The notes under the pieces: model-generated
What the model was told of the DNA's origin: nothing
Databases searched by the model: none
What the model saw: the letters and a program-made list of their open reading frames with translations, nothing else
Shown: positions 23,893 to 32,622 of the stretch, one piece after another
How the letters are laid out: each line of letters opens with the position of its first letter
Numbering within the stretch: the stretch's first letter is position 1
Assembly: GCA_945900775.1 (NCBI GenBank)
Contig: CAMDJP010000022.1
Location: forward strand, 1-43,391
From: Akkermansia muciniphila
GTDB lineage: Bacteria > Verrucomicrobiota > Verrucomicrobiia > Limisphaerales > SIAT01
Length of the DNA: 43,391 nucleotides
Direction: 5' to 3'
Made by a program: the position numbers and the translations under genes

Positions 23893-25464
23893 CTAGGGCT
23901 GCGGCAGCCCTCCAGATTTTCTGCTGTTGTTCAGATGCCGGTTGACGGCGTTGAGATACGCGCGGGCACTGGCCTCGATAATGTCCGTGCTCGCGCCCTT
24001 GCCGGTGACGAGGTTGCCGTCGCCGAAGTCGGCCTTGAGCGCGACCTCGCCGAGGGCGTCCTTGCCCTGCGAGACGGCGCGGAGCTGGTAATCCATCAAC
24101 GTGCCGCGCGTGTTGGTGAGGCGATCGATGGCCTTGAGCGCGGCGTCCACGGGGCCGTCACCGGTGCCGGCATCCTGCAATGTCTCAGGCTCTCCCTTCT
24201 TCGCGCCGGCTTTTTTCAAACGCACGGTGGCGGTCGGCACGGTCTGGTTGCCGCTCGTCACGTTGATGTATTCGAGCGACCACGTCTCGGCTACCTCGGT
24301 AATCTGGCCTTCGACGAGCGCGGTGAGGTCGTCATCGTACACGAACTTCTTCTTGTCGCCAATTTCCTTGAAGCGCGCGAAAATTCCGGCGATGTCCGTC
24401 TCGGTCATCTTGAAGCCGAGGTGCTTCAATCGCACTGCTACCGCCGCGCGCCCGGAGTGTTTGGTCAGCGGCAACTCGGTCAGACCCCAGCCAACCTCCT
24501 GCGGATCCATGATCTCGTAGGTCTCGCGCTTTTTGAGGATGCCGTCCTGGTGGATGCCACTCGAGTGCGCGAAAGCATTTTCGCCTACGATGGCTTTGCT
24601 GCGCTGCACGATGAGACCACTCATGCGCGAGACGAGGCGCGAGCTCTTCACGATCTCTCGCGTGACGACGCCGCACTGGATGCCGCCGAAAAAGTCGGCG
24701 CGCGTTTGCATTGCCATGACAATCTCTTCCAACGCCGCGTTGCCTGCGCGCTCACCGATGCCGTTGACCGTGCACTCCACCTGCCGCGCGCCGGCGCGGA
24801 CGGCCGCGAGCGAGTTAGCCACCGCGAGCCCGAGGTCGTTGTGGCAATGAACGCTGATGATGGCTTTGCGGCTCTGGAACTCAGGCACCGCATCGTGGAG
24901 CTGTTTAATCAAAGCCGCATACTGCTCTGGCACGGCCCAGCCGACGGTATCCGGGATGTTCACCACGGTGGCACCGGCGGCGACGACCGCCTTGCAGACC
25001 TCGATGAGGAACTCCGGTTCCGTCCGCGAGCCGTCCTCGGGCGAGAACTCCACGTCGTCAGTCCAGCCCTTCGCGCGCTTCACCCCTTCGACGGCGAGGC
25101 GAATGATCTCGTGCTGTGCCTTGCCCAGCTTGAACTCGCGATGGATTTTTGAGGTGGCAAGGAAGACGTGGATACGCCCGCGCTTGCCGGCGGGTTTCAC
25201 GGCCTCACCCGCGGCGTCGATGTCCTTCGCCACGCAGCGCGCCAAGCCACAGATGATCGGCCCCTTGACCTCTTTGGCGATGGCACGCACCGCTTCGAAG
25301 TCGCCTTCACTGATCACGGGAAAGCCGGCTTCGATGACATCCACTTTCAGGCGGGCGAGCTGGCGGGCGATCTCGAGCTTCTCACGGAGGTTCATCGAGG
25401 CGCCGGGACACTGTTCGCCGTCCCGCAACGTGGTGTCGAAGATGATGACGCGGTCGTTTTTCAT
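23893..25464 (-). CDS. leuA: 2-isopropylmalate synthase
   Basis: A 523-residue enzyme that condenses acetyl-CoA with 2-oxoisovalerate, the first committed step of leucine synthesis. FDTTLRDGEQCPGASM (9-24) carries the metal Asp and catalytic Arg of the DRE-TIM family. SVHCHNDLGLAVANS (near 203-217) and NGIGERAGNAALEEIVMAM are the LeuA signatures, and HSSGIHQDGILK marks the subdomain. A C-terminal regulatory domain from about 390 (GDGPVDAALKAID) allows leucine feedback. It is preceded by a leader ORF and terminator at 25575-25695, consistent with attenuation. Citramalate synthase is a close relative, but the C-terminal domain and motif set favour LeuA. Confidence 0.94.
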   Translation of the reverse strand: MKNDRVIIFDTTLRDGEQCPGASMNLREKLEIARQLARLKVDVIEAGFPVISEGDFEAVRAIAKEVKGPIICGLARCVAKDIDAAGEAVKPAGKRGRIHVFLATSKIHREFKLGKAQHEIIRLAVEGVKRAKGWTDDVEFSPEDGSRTEPEFLIEVCKAVVAAGATVVNIPDTVGWAVPEQYAALIKQLHDAVPEFQSRKAIISVHCHNDLGLAVANSLAAVRAGARQVECTVNGIGERAGNAALEEIVMAMQTRADFFGGIQCGVVTREIVKSSRLVSRMSGLIVQRSKAIVGENAFAHSSGIHQDGILKKRETYEIMDPQEVGWGLTELPLTKHSGRAAVAVRLKHLGFKMTETDIAGIFARFKEIGDKKKFVYDDDLTALVEGQITEVAETWSLEYINVTSGNQTVPTATVRLKKAGAKKGEPETLQDAGTGDGPVDAALKAIDRLTNTRGTLMDYQLRAVSQGKDALGEVALKADFGDGNLVTGKGASTDIIEASARAYLNAVNRHLNNSRKSGGLPQP

Positions 25465-25488
25465 AGCTCAGCTTTCTTCAAATCAAGC

Positions 25489-25622
25489 GAGGCACGGATG
25501 GCACGAATTCTCACGGAGCCAATCCGTGCGAATCCCTGAAATTCGTGTCTGTCTTCTGTTCATCCGTGGCTCAAAACAAAAACCCGCCGACCTTGCGGCG
25601 GGCGGGGCTTCAAATCCGTGTG
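25489..25622. repeat. degenerate ATCCGTG/ATTCGTG intergenic repeat
   Basis: Short units such as AATCCGTGCGAATC, AAATTCGTGTC, TCATCCGTGG and AAATCCGTGTGAATC recur here in both orientations. The leuA terminator hairpin sits inside the array. Similar degenerate units are common in intergenic DNA of this phylum, from memory. Confidence 0.5.
25575..25602 (-). terminator. terminator/attenuator hairpin upstream of leuA
   Basis: CCCGCCG and CGGCGGG (25583-25589 and 25596-25602) form a 7-bp GC stem with a 6-nt loop. On the minus strand TTTTTGTTTT follows. It lies about 110 nt before leuA and 25 nt after the leader stop. The leader segment GCGGCGG could pair instead with CCGCCGC of the terminator arm. 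Confidence 0.8.
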
Positions 25623-25626
25623 AATC

Positions 25627-25695
25627 TCAGATCAGAACCCAGCCGCCGCGCGGCTCGTAAGCAGCGCGTTCCGCAGCGACAGTCGAAGGTTCCAT
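25627..25695 (-). CDS. putative leuA leader peptide (ends W-V-L-I-stop)
   Basis: A 22-residue ORF, MEPSTVAAERAAYEPRGG then WVLI and TGA. The last sense codons before the stop are GTT CTG ATC (Val, Leu, Ile), as expected for a branched-chain amino-acid leader. A 6-bp hairpin, AGCCGC/GCGGCT, lies just before those codons, and the terminator hairpin follows the stop by 25 nt. Only one of each codon is present, fewer than in classical enteric leaders, and no strong ribosome site precedes the ATG. Which amino acid is sensed, and how the hairpins exchange, is unresolved. Confidence 0.5.
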   Translation of the reverse strand: MEPSTVAAERAAYEPRGGWVLI

Positions 25696-26016
25696 GCGCA
25701 GTTCACGAGGCGAAACCTAGCCGCCTCCGTGCGCGGGGTCAATTTTGAATTTGCCGACCAAATGGCTGGAACAATCTCCAGTACGCGGTTTGGGGAGGGG
25801 CATGGCTCAAAGAGGGGCGGAGGTTTCTTAATTAAGTGTCCTGCGGCTTCGGGCGGAGGGGTTGGAGGCGGAGGCTGTTGAGGCGCGTCGTGGAACCGTG
25901 CGGCGCAATTTCGGGTGAGGGGGGTGAGGTTATGGCAAACGCGGCATTGCCAAGGCGCACGGCTTGCGGTTGAGTTTATCCGGACAACGATTCGTCTTAA
26001 GGGCGGGCAACAATTT
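25696..26016. other. spacer between the leuA leader and the aldo/keto reductase gene
   Basis: This 321-bp stretch separates divergent genes and should hold the promoters of both. It is purine-rich and skewed on the plus strand (25790-25930). An open frame on the minus strand (25632-26033) is proline-rich and looks like chance. I see no RNA gene or clear operator. Confidence 0.4.
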
Positions 26017-27168
26017 ATGGAACTCACACGCACGGCTTACGGCACTTGGAGCGGCGGGCGCTACATGCACTTCGGCGAGGCACTCGATGAGGAGCGCTAC
26101 CTCGCCTGCATCCGCCGCGCCTACGAGCGGGGCATTCGTACTTTCATGACGGCCGATGTGTACAGCGTCGGCGAGGCGGATACGATGCTCGGCAAGGCAC
26201 TCTCCGGCTTCCCGCGCAACAGCTATTGCCTCATCGGCCTCATCGGCCACGACATCTACCCCGGCAAACGCGATGGCGCGAAGGGGTTCCTCCGTTTTAC
26301 AGATCCGCGTATGCGCAAGCCCGACCAGTTCGGCAGTTACCTGCGCATGGCGACTGAAAAATCTCTCGCGCGACTGAACACCGACCGCTTCGACGCGCTC
26401 CTGCTGCACAACCCCGATTCCGTCGGCTACTCCAGCGATACCGCTTGGAAAGCCATGGCGGACATCAAAGAAGCCAAGCTCGCCGATCGCCTCGGCATCG
26501 CGCCCGGACCGGCGAACGGCTTCTCGCTCGACCTCATCCAATGTTTCGAGCGCTTCAACGGCCTTGTGCAGGAGGCGATGATCATCCTCAGCCCGATGGA
26601 ACCGTGGCCGGGCGGCTACGTGCTGCCCGCAGCGGAGAAGTTCGGCGTGAAACTTACCGCGCGCGTAGTCGATTACGGCGGCGTTTTCCATGACGACGTG
26701 AAGCCGGGTCACACGTTCGGTTATGGTGATCATCGCACCTTCCGACCCGCCGGCTGGGTCGAGGCAGGTAACGCGAAGATGGAGCAGATGCGTGTCATCG
26801 CCGAGAAGCGCGGCATCACGATGCTCCAACTCTCGTGCCTCTGGACGCTGAGCCAGTCCGCGGTGAAGTGCGTCGTCCCGACGTTGATTCAAGAAGTGGG
26901 CGCCAACGCCAAGCCGATTGAGGCGAAGATTGATGAACTGGCCGCGCTGCCGGATTTCCGCCTGACCGAGGAGGAGTGTGAGATTCTCCGGCGCATCGGC
27001 GATAACAAGGGCTGCATGCACCTCAAGGGCGGCAACCCCGATTACACCGCCGAACCCTCGCCCGACCAGTGGCAAATGAACGACGACCTCGAAGCCGTGG
27101 CCCAACGTTGGGGCGTCACCCCGCGCAGCGACCTCACGTACACCCACACCCCCGTGCCTTCCACGTGA
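26017..27168 (+). CDS. aldo/keto reductase-like protein
   Basis: A protein of about 383 residues with the aldo/keto reductase barrel pattern. FMTADVYSVGEADTMLGKAL carries the Asp and Tyr of the usual catalytic tetrad, and DALLLHNPD the His. The expected Lys (usually in an I-x-T-K segment) is replaced around YCLIGLIGHD, so normal reduction may be impaired; this is an eye alignment. C-terminally it has LSCLWTLSQSAVKCVVPT, the cofactor-binding region. The start is ATG 26017, since the upstream extension is not conserved-looking. GTGA overlap couples it to the lipoprotein gene. I cannot name a substrate. Confidence 0.8.
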   Translation: MELTRTAYGTWSGGRYMHFGEALDEERYLACIRRAYERGIRTFMTADVYSVGEADTMLGKALSGFPRNSYCLIGLIGHDIYPGKRDGAKGFLRFTDPRMRKPDQFGSYLRMATEKSLARLNTDRFDALLLHNPDSVGYSSDTAWKAMADIKEAKLADRLGIAPGPANGFSLDLIQCFERFNGLVQEAMIILSPMEPWPGGYVLPAAEKFGVKLTARVVDYGGVFHDDVKPGHTFGYGDHRTFRPAGWVEAGNAKMEQMRVIAEKRGITMLQLSCLWTLSQSAVKCVVPTLIQEVGANAKPIEAKIDELAALPDFRLTEEECEILRRIGDNKGCMHLKGGNPDYTAEPSPDQWQMNDDLEAVAQRWGVTPRSDLTYTHTPVPST

Positions 27169-27611
27169 AAACCGTCCCCATAATCCTACCATTACTACTG
27201 GCTTGCGGCGGCTGCACGAGTGTCGCAACAAACAGCGTTTCTTTCGGTGGTAAACTTGTCGGCGCCACTATTTCCACCACCGCTGGTGTGGCGGGCAAAG
27301 CCGCCATCACCGGTGTGGAAGTGACGGGCAACGTCGTGGGTGCCACAGCGAAAACCGCTGTGAACACGTCGCTCGATATCCTCTCCGGCGCCGCGAAGAA
27401 AAGCGTGGTGACGGTCATTGACGTCGGCACCGGCGCGAGCAAGCAGGTGCCATGGACATCGGGCCTCACGCTCGCGGGCGCGGGACAGTCCGCGCAGATT
27501 GCCACCGTGGCGAAGATGATCGAGATTGTCCGCGGTGCGCAGACGATCAAGGCCGGCGCGGATGTGGTGCTTCAGGCGGGCGACGTCGTGAGGGTCTTGC
27601 CGGCCCGCTGA
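27165..27611 (+). CDS. small alanine/glycine-rich lipoprotein
   Basis: A 148-residue predicted lipoprotein with GTG start at 27165 that overlaps the reductase stop as GTGA. The signal VKTVPIILPLLLACGGC ends in a lipobox. The mature part is rich in Gly, Ala, Val and Thr, with a repeating amphipathic pattern (GATISTTAGVAGKAAITGVE) and a C-terminal KMIEIVRGAQTIKAGADVVL segment. I do not recognise a family. The coupling to the reductase is the only functional hint. It ends 6 bp from the convergent DUF1501 gene. Confidence 0.7.
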   Translation: MKTVPIILPLLLACGGCTSVATNSVSFGGKLVGATISTTAGVAGKAAITGVEVTGNVVGATAKTAVNTSLDILSGAAKKSVVTVIDVGTGASKQVPWTSGLTLAGAGQSAQIATVAKMIEIVRGAQTIKAGADVVLQAGDVVRVLPAR

Positions 27612-27617
27612 CGCGTT

Positions 27618-29060
27618 TCAGGCGAGGATCGAGCGGACGACCTCGCCGTGGACATCCGTCAGTCGGCGGTCGATGCCGTTGTGGCGCACGGCGAGCTTCT
27701 CGTGATCGATGCCGAGCAGGTGCAGGATCGTGGCGTGCAGATCGTAACAATACGTCTTGTCCTCGGCAGCCTTCCATGACCACGGATCGCTTTCACCAAA
27801 CGTCGTGCCTCCTTTGATTCCCGCCCCGGCGAGCCACGCGACAGACGTGCCGCCATTATGATCGCGGCCGGTCGCACCCTGCGTGAAGGGCATCCGGCCG
27901 AACTCGGTGCTCCAGACCACGAGCGTGTCCTCGAGCAGGCCCCGCGCCTTCAGATCCGCGAGCAGTCCCGCGATGGGTTTGTCCGTGGCGCGCGTCATGG
28001 CGGGCAGCTCGTTGTGGATGTCCGAGTGGTTGTCCCAATTATTCTTCGGCCCGCCAGCGCCGCTCCAGATCTGGATGAAGCGGACACCGCGTTCGGCGAG
28101 ACGCCGCGCCATGAGACAGCGACGGCCGAAATCTTCCGTGACCTTGTCATCGAGTCCGTACAACTTTTGCGTCACCGCGCTTTCCTTCGCGATGTCGAGA
28201 GTCTCGGGCGCGTGCATCTGGAGGCGCGCGGCCAGCTCGTACGATTCGATGCGGCTTTCTAATTGACCATGGGCTGGGTGCATCGCTGCGTGACGGCGAT
28301 TCAATCGCGCGAGCAGGGCTAGGCCATCCTGCTCGCTCTCGTGGGTGATGAACTTGGGCGTGCCTGACGGTGCAAGGTTCGCGATTGGCGCGGGCAGATG
28401 GGCATTGATTGCTGTGCCCTGATGCGTGATGGGCAGAAAGCCCGCGGTGAAGTTCCCCTTTTGATTATACGGCAGCCCGCGCGCATCGGGCAGGACGACA
28501 AACGTGGGCAGGTTGTCGGTGAGCCGGCCGAGTCCGTAGCTGACCCACGCACCGAGACACGGGTGACCGGGCGCGAGGAACCCCGTGTTCATCATGTAGC
28601 TCGCGGGGCCGTGCACATTCGTTTTCGAAGCCAGCGCCATGAGAAAGGCCATGTCGTCCACACGCCCGGCGATGTGCGGGAACAGGCTGCTCACCCAGCG
28701 GCCGCAGTGGCCGTGCTGTTTGAATTCGAACGGCGGCTTCATCACCATTCCTGGCGCGCTCGTGGCGGCCTCCACCCGTTCGCCGATGCCAGGATCGAAC
28801 TTCTGCCCGTGCCGCTTGAACAACTCCGGCTTGTAGTCGAACAGGTCCATCTGGCTCGCGCCGCCGTTCATGAACAGCTGGATCACACGCCGCGCCTTGG
28901 CGGGGTGATGGAGTCCGCAGTTCAACTCCGTGCGCGCGCGCGGCGGGACCGCATCCTCCGCGCCGAGCAGTTGGGCCAATGCCAGTGCGCCGAATCCGTT
29001 GCCAGCGCGCCAGAGGAACTCGCGACGACCGAGGGATTCGTTTTGGAGGTTTGGATTCAC
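27618..29060 (-). CDS. DUF1501 domain protein, Tat-exported
   Basis: A 480-residue DUF1501 protein, a sulfatase-like fold abundant in Planctomycetota and Verrucomicrobiota. A twin-arginine signal LGRREFLWRAGNGFGALALA opens it. Conserved blocks are ARRVIQLFMNGGASQMDLFD, GPASYMMNTGF, GRRCLMARRLAERGVRFIQI, and near the end TEFGRMPFTQG and DHNGGTS. It is adjacent (7-bp gap) to the DUF1549/DUF1553 gene. The two are usually neighbours and thought to act together outside the cytoplasm, perhaps in polysaccharide use. No biochemical role is established to my knowledge. Confidence 0.93.
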   Translation of the reverse strand: MNPNLQNESLGRREFLWRAGNGFGALALAQLLGAEDAVPPRARTELNCGLHHPAKARRVIQLFMNGGASQMDLFDYKPELFKRHGQKFDPGIGERVEAATSAPGMVMKPPFEFKQHGHCGRWVSSLFPHIAGRVDDMAFLMALASKTNVHGPASYMMNTGFLAPGHPCLGAWVSYGLGRLTDNLPTFVVLPDARGLPYNQKGNFTAGFLPITHQGTAINAHLPAPIANLAPSGTPKFITHESEQDGLALLARLNRRHAAMHPAHGQLESRIESYELAARLQMHAPETLDIAKESAVTQKLYGLDDKVTEDFGRRCLMARRLAERGVRFIQIWSGAGGPKNNWDNHSDIHNELPAMTRATDKPIAGLLADLKARGLLEDTLVVWSTEFGRMPFTQGATGRDHNGGTSVAWLAGAGIKGGTTFGESDPWSWKAAEDKTYCYDLHATILHLLGIDHEKLAVRHNGIDRRLTDVHGEVVRSILA

Positions 29061-29067
29061 GCGCGGA

Positions 29068-31779
29068 TTAATCGAGGAAGATGAATTCGTTGCTGTTCAA
29101 TAGGAGACGGCAGAGGTTGACCAGCCCGTGCTTGGCGGCGTACGCGCGCATTTCCTCCCGCTCAATCTTTTCGGGCGCGCGGGCGAAGGCGAGTTGACAG
29201 GCAGTGGCGATTTGTTCGTCCAGCGTCTTGGCGGCGGCACTGATTCGCGCCGCGAAATGCTCGCTCTGCCGGAGAATGAACGCGTCGTTGAGCAGGGCGA
29301 GCGCCTGAAGCGCGTTCACGGAATTGGCGCGAACGGGGGTGAGCAGCGAGGCATCGGGGCAGTCGAGAGCGTCCATGAACGGGTCGGGCAACGTGCGGAA
29401 GATGAACCGGTACACGCCGCGGCGACGTGCGGCGGGGCTATCCCAGTCGAACTTGTTGTAGTCCACGTTAGGCGTGACGTGGATGCCGGGGCTGACCGCG
29501 AACTGCTGGTCGGACGGCCCGCCCATGCGCAGATCGAGGCGACCGGTCACCTGCAGCACCGCGTCCCGCAGCGATTCCGCATCGAGCCGCGACTGATTCT
29601 GCCGCCAGAGGAGGCGGTTGTCCGCATCGACTTGGGCGGCACGAGCGTTGTGCTGCGACGATTGGCGATAAACGGCGCTGGTGACAATGAGCCGGTGCAG
29701 TTTCTTCAACGAACCGCCGCCGTCGCGAAATTCCACGGCGAGCCAATCGAGCAACTCAGGATGCGACGGCAAGCCGCCCATCCGACCGAAGTCGTTCGGC
29801 GTGTCCACTAGTCCACGGCCGAAATGATGGTGCCAGACGCGATTGGCGATCGAGCGCCATGTGAGTGGATTATTCGTATGGCTCAACCATCGCGCCAAGG
29901 CTGCGCGGCGCGCGCCTTCATCCTCGGGCTTCGCTAAATCAAAACGCGCCGGCATCCCCGGGATGCACGATAATCCCCCGGGCGAGGCCTGCTCGCCGGG
30001 TTTTGTGATCTCGCCTCGTTTGAGAAGATGCACCGGTCGCACTGTTGGCATCGGCTTGTGGCTGCCGTCAGGAAGAAAGTTTCCCGTGGCGGCGAACACC
30101 TGTCGCTGCGCGGGCAATGCGGCGAGCGCCTTCTCAATTTTCTCGCGCAGAAAGTGCAGGGCGAGATCCCGCTTCTGTTCGTCAGTGCGTTGGGCAGCGG
30201 GTGTGGCAAGTATCTTGGCGAGGGCGTCGGAGAGCGGCGAGATGCGGACAGGTCGCGGCGACGTGGTGATGGAAAGGCGCAGTCGGCCGATGAGATGTCC
30301 GCCACCGTGCTGCTGTTCGAGTGCGATGGTCCAGAGCGTACCGCCGTCGTGCCCGGCGGTTTCCTTCAGCTCGAAGATGGCCTGATGCGGCTTGCCGACC
30401 TGCGGATAAATTCCCCACGCAGTCGCCGGGTTGCCGTCAATCGCGTGCCGGATGGTCCAGCCGGTCTGGTCAAAATCCGCCGAGGCATGCGCGATGATGA
30501 GCAGCTTGGGTTCGATCTTTTGTCCGCGCGGCACGGCGCGGATCTGGATTTCGCTCAGGTGCAGGTTGCCGTTGTCCTGTCGGCCGGGACCTTTGAGGGC
30601 GAGACTGTCATCGGTGAGGAGTTCGAGACGGACGGCGGTGACCCCCTTCAAATCGGAGTGGGCGCGAATCGTGTAGGTGTCCTTTTCCGGTCGCTTGCCA
30701 CTGGAGAGAACGGAGTGGTCCGGTTGCTTGGTGAGTGTCGCGCCTTCGGCCGAATTCACGGTCGTCGGTTCGAGCACGGCCCAAACTACCGGAGGAGTGG
30801 CGGAAAGATTTCTCTCCCACGCCGCAATCTCGGTCTGGAGCGCAGGCGCGGCCAGTGAATCGAACAACGCCTTGTCGCGGCGCTGGAGGGCCGCCTGCTG
30901 CGCGAGTAATTCACGGCGCATGCGCGGAAGTTGCGGATCGGCGTCGTACGGCACATTGCCGCGGCCGACACCGGCGAACACGGCCTGCAGGTTGTAATAA
31001 TCCTGCTGTGGGATGGGGTCGAACTTGTGGTTGTGACAGCGAGCGCAGTGGACGGTGGTGCTGGTGAAGGTGGACATCACCGTCGCGACAATGTCGTCGC
31101 GGTCAATGTAACGGGCGATCTCGCGGTCGAGCGTGTCTTCACGAATGTCGCGCAGAGAACTTTCATCCCACGGCCCCGCGGCGAGCAACCCGAGCGCCGG
31201 CGTGAGGCCGGGTTCACTAGGAAAAAGCGTATCGGCGGCGATCTGTTCCTGCACAAACCGCCCGTAGGGTTTGTCTTGATTGAACGACTCAATCAGATAA
31301 TCGCGGTAAGGCCACGCGTTCGGGCGGATGCGATCCTGATCGTGGCCGTGTGTCTCGGCAAAATGCACCGCATCCATCCAATGCCGCGCCCAGCGTTCAC
31401 CGTGGCGCGGACTGGCGAGCAGCGTATCCACGAGCGCCTCGTACGCCTGCGGATTTTTGTCGGCGACGAACGCGGCGACTGCCTCAGGCGTTGGCGGCAG
31501 ACCGATGAGATCGAAGTAAACGCGGCGGATTAACGTGCGTCGGTCGGCCTCGGGTGAGGGCGACAGTTGCTTCCCGTTCAACCGCGCGGCAATGAAAGCA
31601 TCGATGGGCGTGCGCGCCCACTTCGTGTCAGCCACGGACAATTTTGGCGCGGCGGCCCGTTTCAGTGGCTGTAACGACCACCAGTCTGATTTCGCGACAT
31701 CTGGCGCGGGTTGTGCGTGTGAATGGAGAAGGACGGCCGCGAGGGTCGAAGCGATGAGGCACTGGACGAGTTGTGTCAT
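29068..31779 (-). CDS. DUF1549/DUF1553 (PSD1-type) protein
   Basis: A protein of about 903 residues with a signal peptide (MTQLVQCLIASTLAAVLLHS). The DUF1549 part has ARTPIDAFIAARL, TLIRRVYFDLIGLPPTPEAV and RWARHWMDAVHFAETHGHD, ending in CARCHNHKFDPIPQQDYYN. The C-terminal DUF1553 part begins near NPLTWRSIANRVWHHHFGRG and includes FRTLPDPFMDALDCPDASLL. The C-A-R-C-H motif is C-x-x-C-H, a potential heme site, but no separate N-terminal cytochrome domain is present. The start is ATG 31779; an upstream ATG at 31899 adds an implausible 40 residues. It pairs with the DUF1501 gene. The function is unknown. Confidence 0.92.
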   Translation of the reverse strand: MTQLVQCLIASTLAAVLLHSHAQPAPDVAKSDWWSLQPLKRAAAPKLSVADTKWARTPIDAFIAARLNGKQLSPSPEADRRTLIRRVYFDLIGLPPTPEAVAAFVADKNPQAYEALVDTLLASPRHGERWARHWMDAVHFAETHGHDQDRIRPNAWPYRDYLIESFNQDKPYGRFVQEQIAADTLFPSEPGLTPALGLLAAGPWDESSLRDIREDTLDREIARYIDRDDIVATVMSTFTSTTVHCARCHNHKFDPIPQQDYYNLQAVFAGVGRGNVPYDADPQLPRMRRELLAQQAALQRRDKALFDSLAAPALQTEIAAWERNLSATPPVVWAVLEPTTVNSAEGATLTKQPDHSVLSSGKRPEKDTYTIRAHSDLKGVTAVRLELLTDDSLALKGPGRQDNGNLHLSEIQIRAVPRGQKIEPKLLIIAHASADFDQTGWTIRHAIDGNPATAWGIYPQVGKPHQAIFELKETAGHDGGTLWTIALEQQHGGGHLIGRLRLSITTSPRPVRISPLSDALAKILATPAAQRTDEQKRDLALHFLREKIEKALAALPAQRQVFAATGNFLPDGSHKPMPTVRPVHLLKRGEITKPGEQASPGGLSCIPGMPARFDLAKPEDEGARRAALARWLSHTNNPLTWRSIANRVWHHHFGRGLVDTPNDFGRMGGLPSHPELLDWLAVEFRDGGGSLKKLHRLIVTSAVYRQSSQHNARAAQVDADNRLLWRQNQSRLDAESLRDAVLQVTGRLDLRMGGPSDQQFAVSPGIHVTPNVDYNKFDWDSPAARRRGVYRFIFRTLPDPFMDALDCPDASLLTPVRANSVNALQALALLNDAFILRQSEHFAARISAAAKTLDEQIATACQLAFARAPEKIEREEMRAYAAKHGLVNLCRLLLNSNEFIFLD

Positions 31780-31901
31780 CGGTAGGGGCCACGATACGAG
31801 CTCGAGCCTGAAAAAGGAACCGTGTTTTTCGGGTTTGGCTCGCTGCGAACGGGCGTTGCCATGAACGCTGGTTCCGCTACTGTGGCGGCATCGAAGCAAA
31901 A

Positions 31902-32534
31902 GTGAACGACAAGTACATCGAAGCGAAGGCGCGGTGGGCGGCCAAAATGACCGGCAAAGCCAAGCCGCAGGTCCGTTCCGAGAACCGCCTCCCGCCCGGT
32001 CAGCGGCAGGTGCGCAACTTTCCTGTGCTCGATCTCGGCGTGAAACCCGCGGTGCCGCTCGACCAGTGGCGGCTCGAGATTCGCGGCCATGTGGAGAACC
32101 CCATCACGCTCGACTGGGCGCAGTTCATGGCTCTGCCGCAGTTCATCGACACGAGCGACTTCCACTGCGTCACCACTTGGAGCCAGTTCGACATGCCGTT
32201 CACCGGCGTCGCGTTTTTCACACTCGCCGATCTCGTGAAGCCGAAGCCCTCCGCCACGCACGTCTTTTTCAAAAGCTGCGACGGTTACTCGGTCAACAAC
32301 CCAATCGAAGTCTGCCTCGACGACGACGTGCTCGTCGCGCACTCGTGGAACGGAAAGCCGCTCGCAACGGAACACGGCGGTCCCGCGCGCGTGATCGTCC
32401 CGAAGCGCTACGCGTGGAAGGGTGCCAAGTGGGTCAAGGAAATCATCTTTCTCGACCGCGATCTGCTCGGCTTCTGGGAGCTGCGCGGCTATTCGAATAC
32501 GGCCGATCCGTGGACTGAAGACCGGTTTTCCTGA
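31902..32534 (+). CDS. sulfite oxidase-like molybdopterin protein
   Basis: A 210-residue single-domain member of the sulfite oxidase/YedY superfamily. The molybdenum-binding Cys is at 89 in DFHCVTTWS, and GHVENPITLDWAQF, FFKSCDGYSVNNPIEVCL and GGPARVIVPKRYAWKGAKWV are family blocks. There is no Tat or Sec signal and no heme or dimerisation domain, so it may be a cytoplasmic stand-alone reductase. The start is GTG 31902. It is divergent from the DUF1549/DUF1553 gene across 122 bp. Its electron partner is not encoded nearby, and the substrate is unknown. Confidence 0.88.
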   Translation: MNDKYIEAKARWAAKMTGKAKPQVRSENRLPPGQRQVRNFPVLDLGVKPAVPLDQWRLEIRGHVENPITLDWAQFMALPQFIDTSDFHCVTTWSQFDMPFTGVAFFTLADLVKPKPSATHVFFKSCDGYSVNNPIEVCLDDDVLVAHSWNGKPLATEHGGPARVIVPKRYAWKGAKWVKEIIFLDRDLLGFWELRGYSNTADPWTEDRFS

Positions 32535-32622
32535 AAGGCACGGCCTCGCAAACAAATCCATTGGCAGTGGGCGGCGGGCTGCTATGGTTGTCCCGTTTCC
32601 GAAACAACAAACCGCTGATGCT

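Noticed and set aside
23935-25152. 405-residue plus-strand ORF over leuA
   Set aside because: Shadow frame of leuA with low-complexity Ala/Arg/Asp composition.
25930-27231. 433-residue antisense ORF over the aldo/keto reductase gene
   Set aside because: Shadow frame; no motif, and the plus-strand gene explains the sequence.
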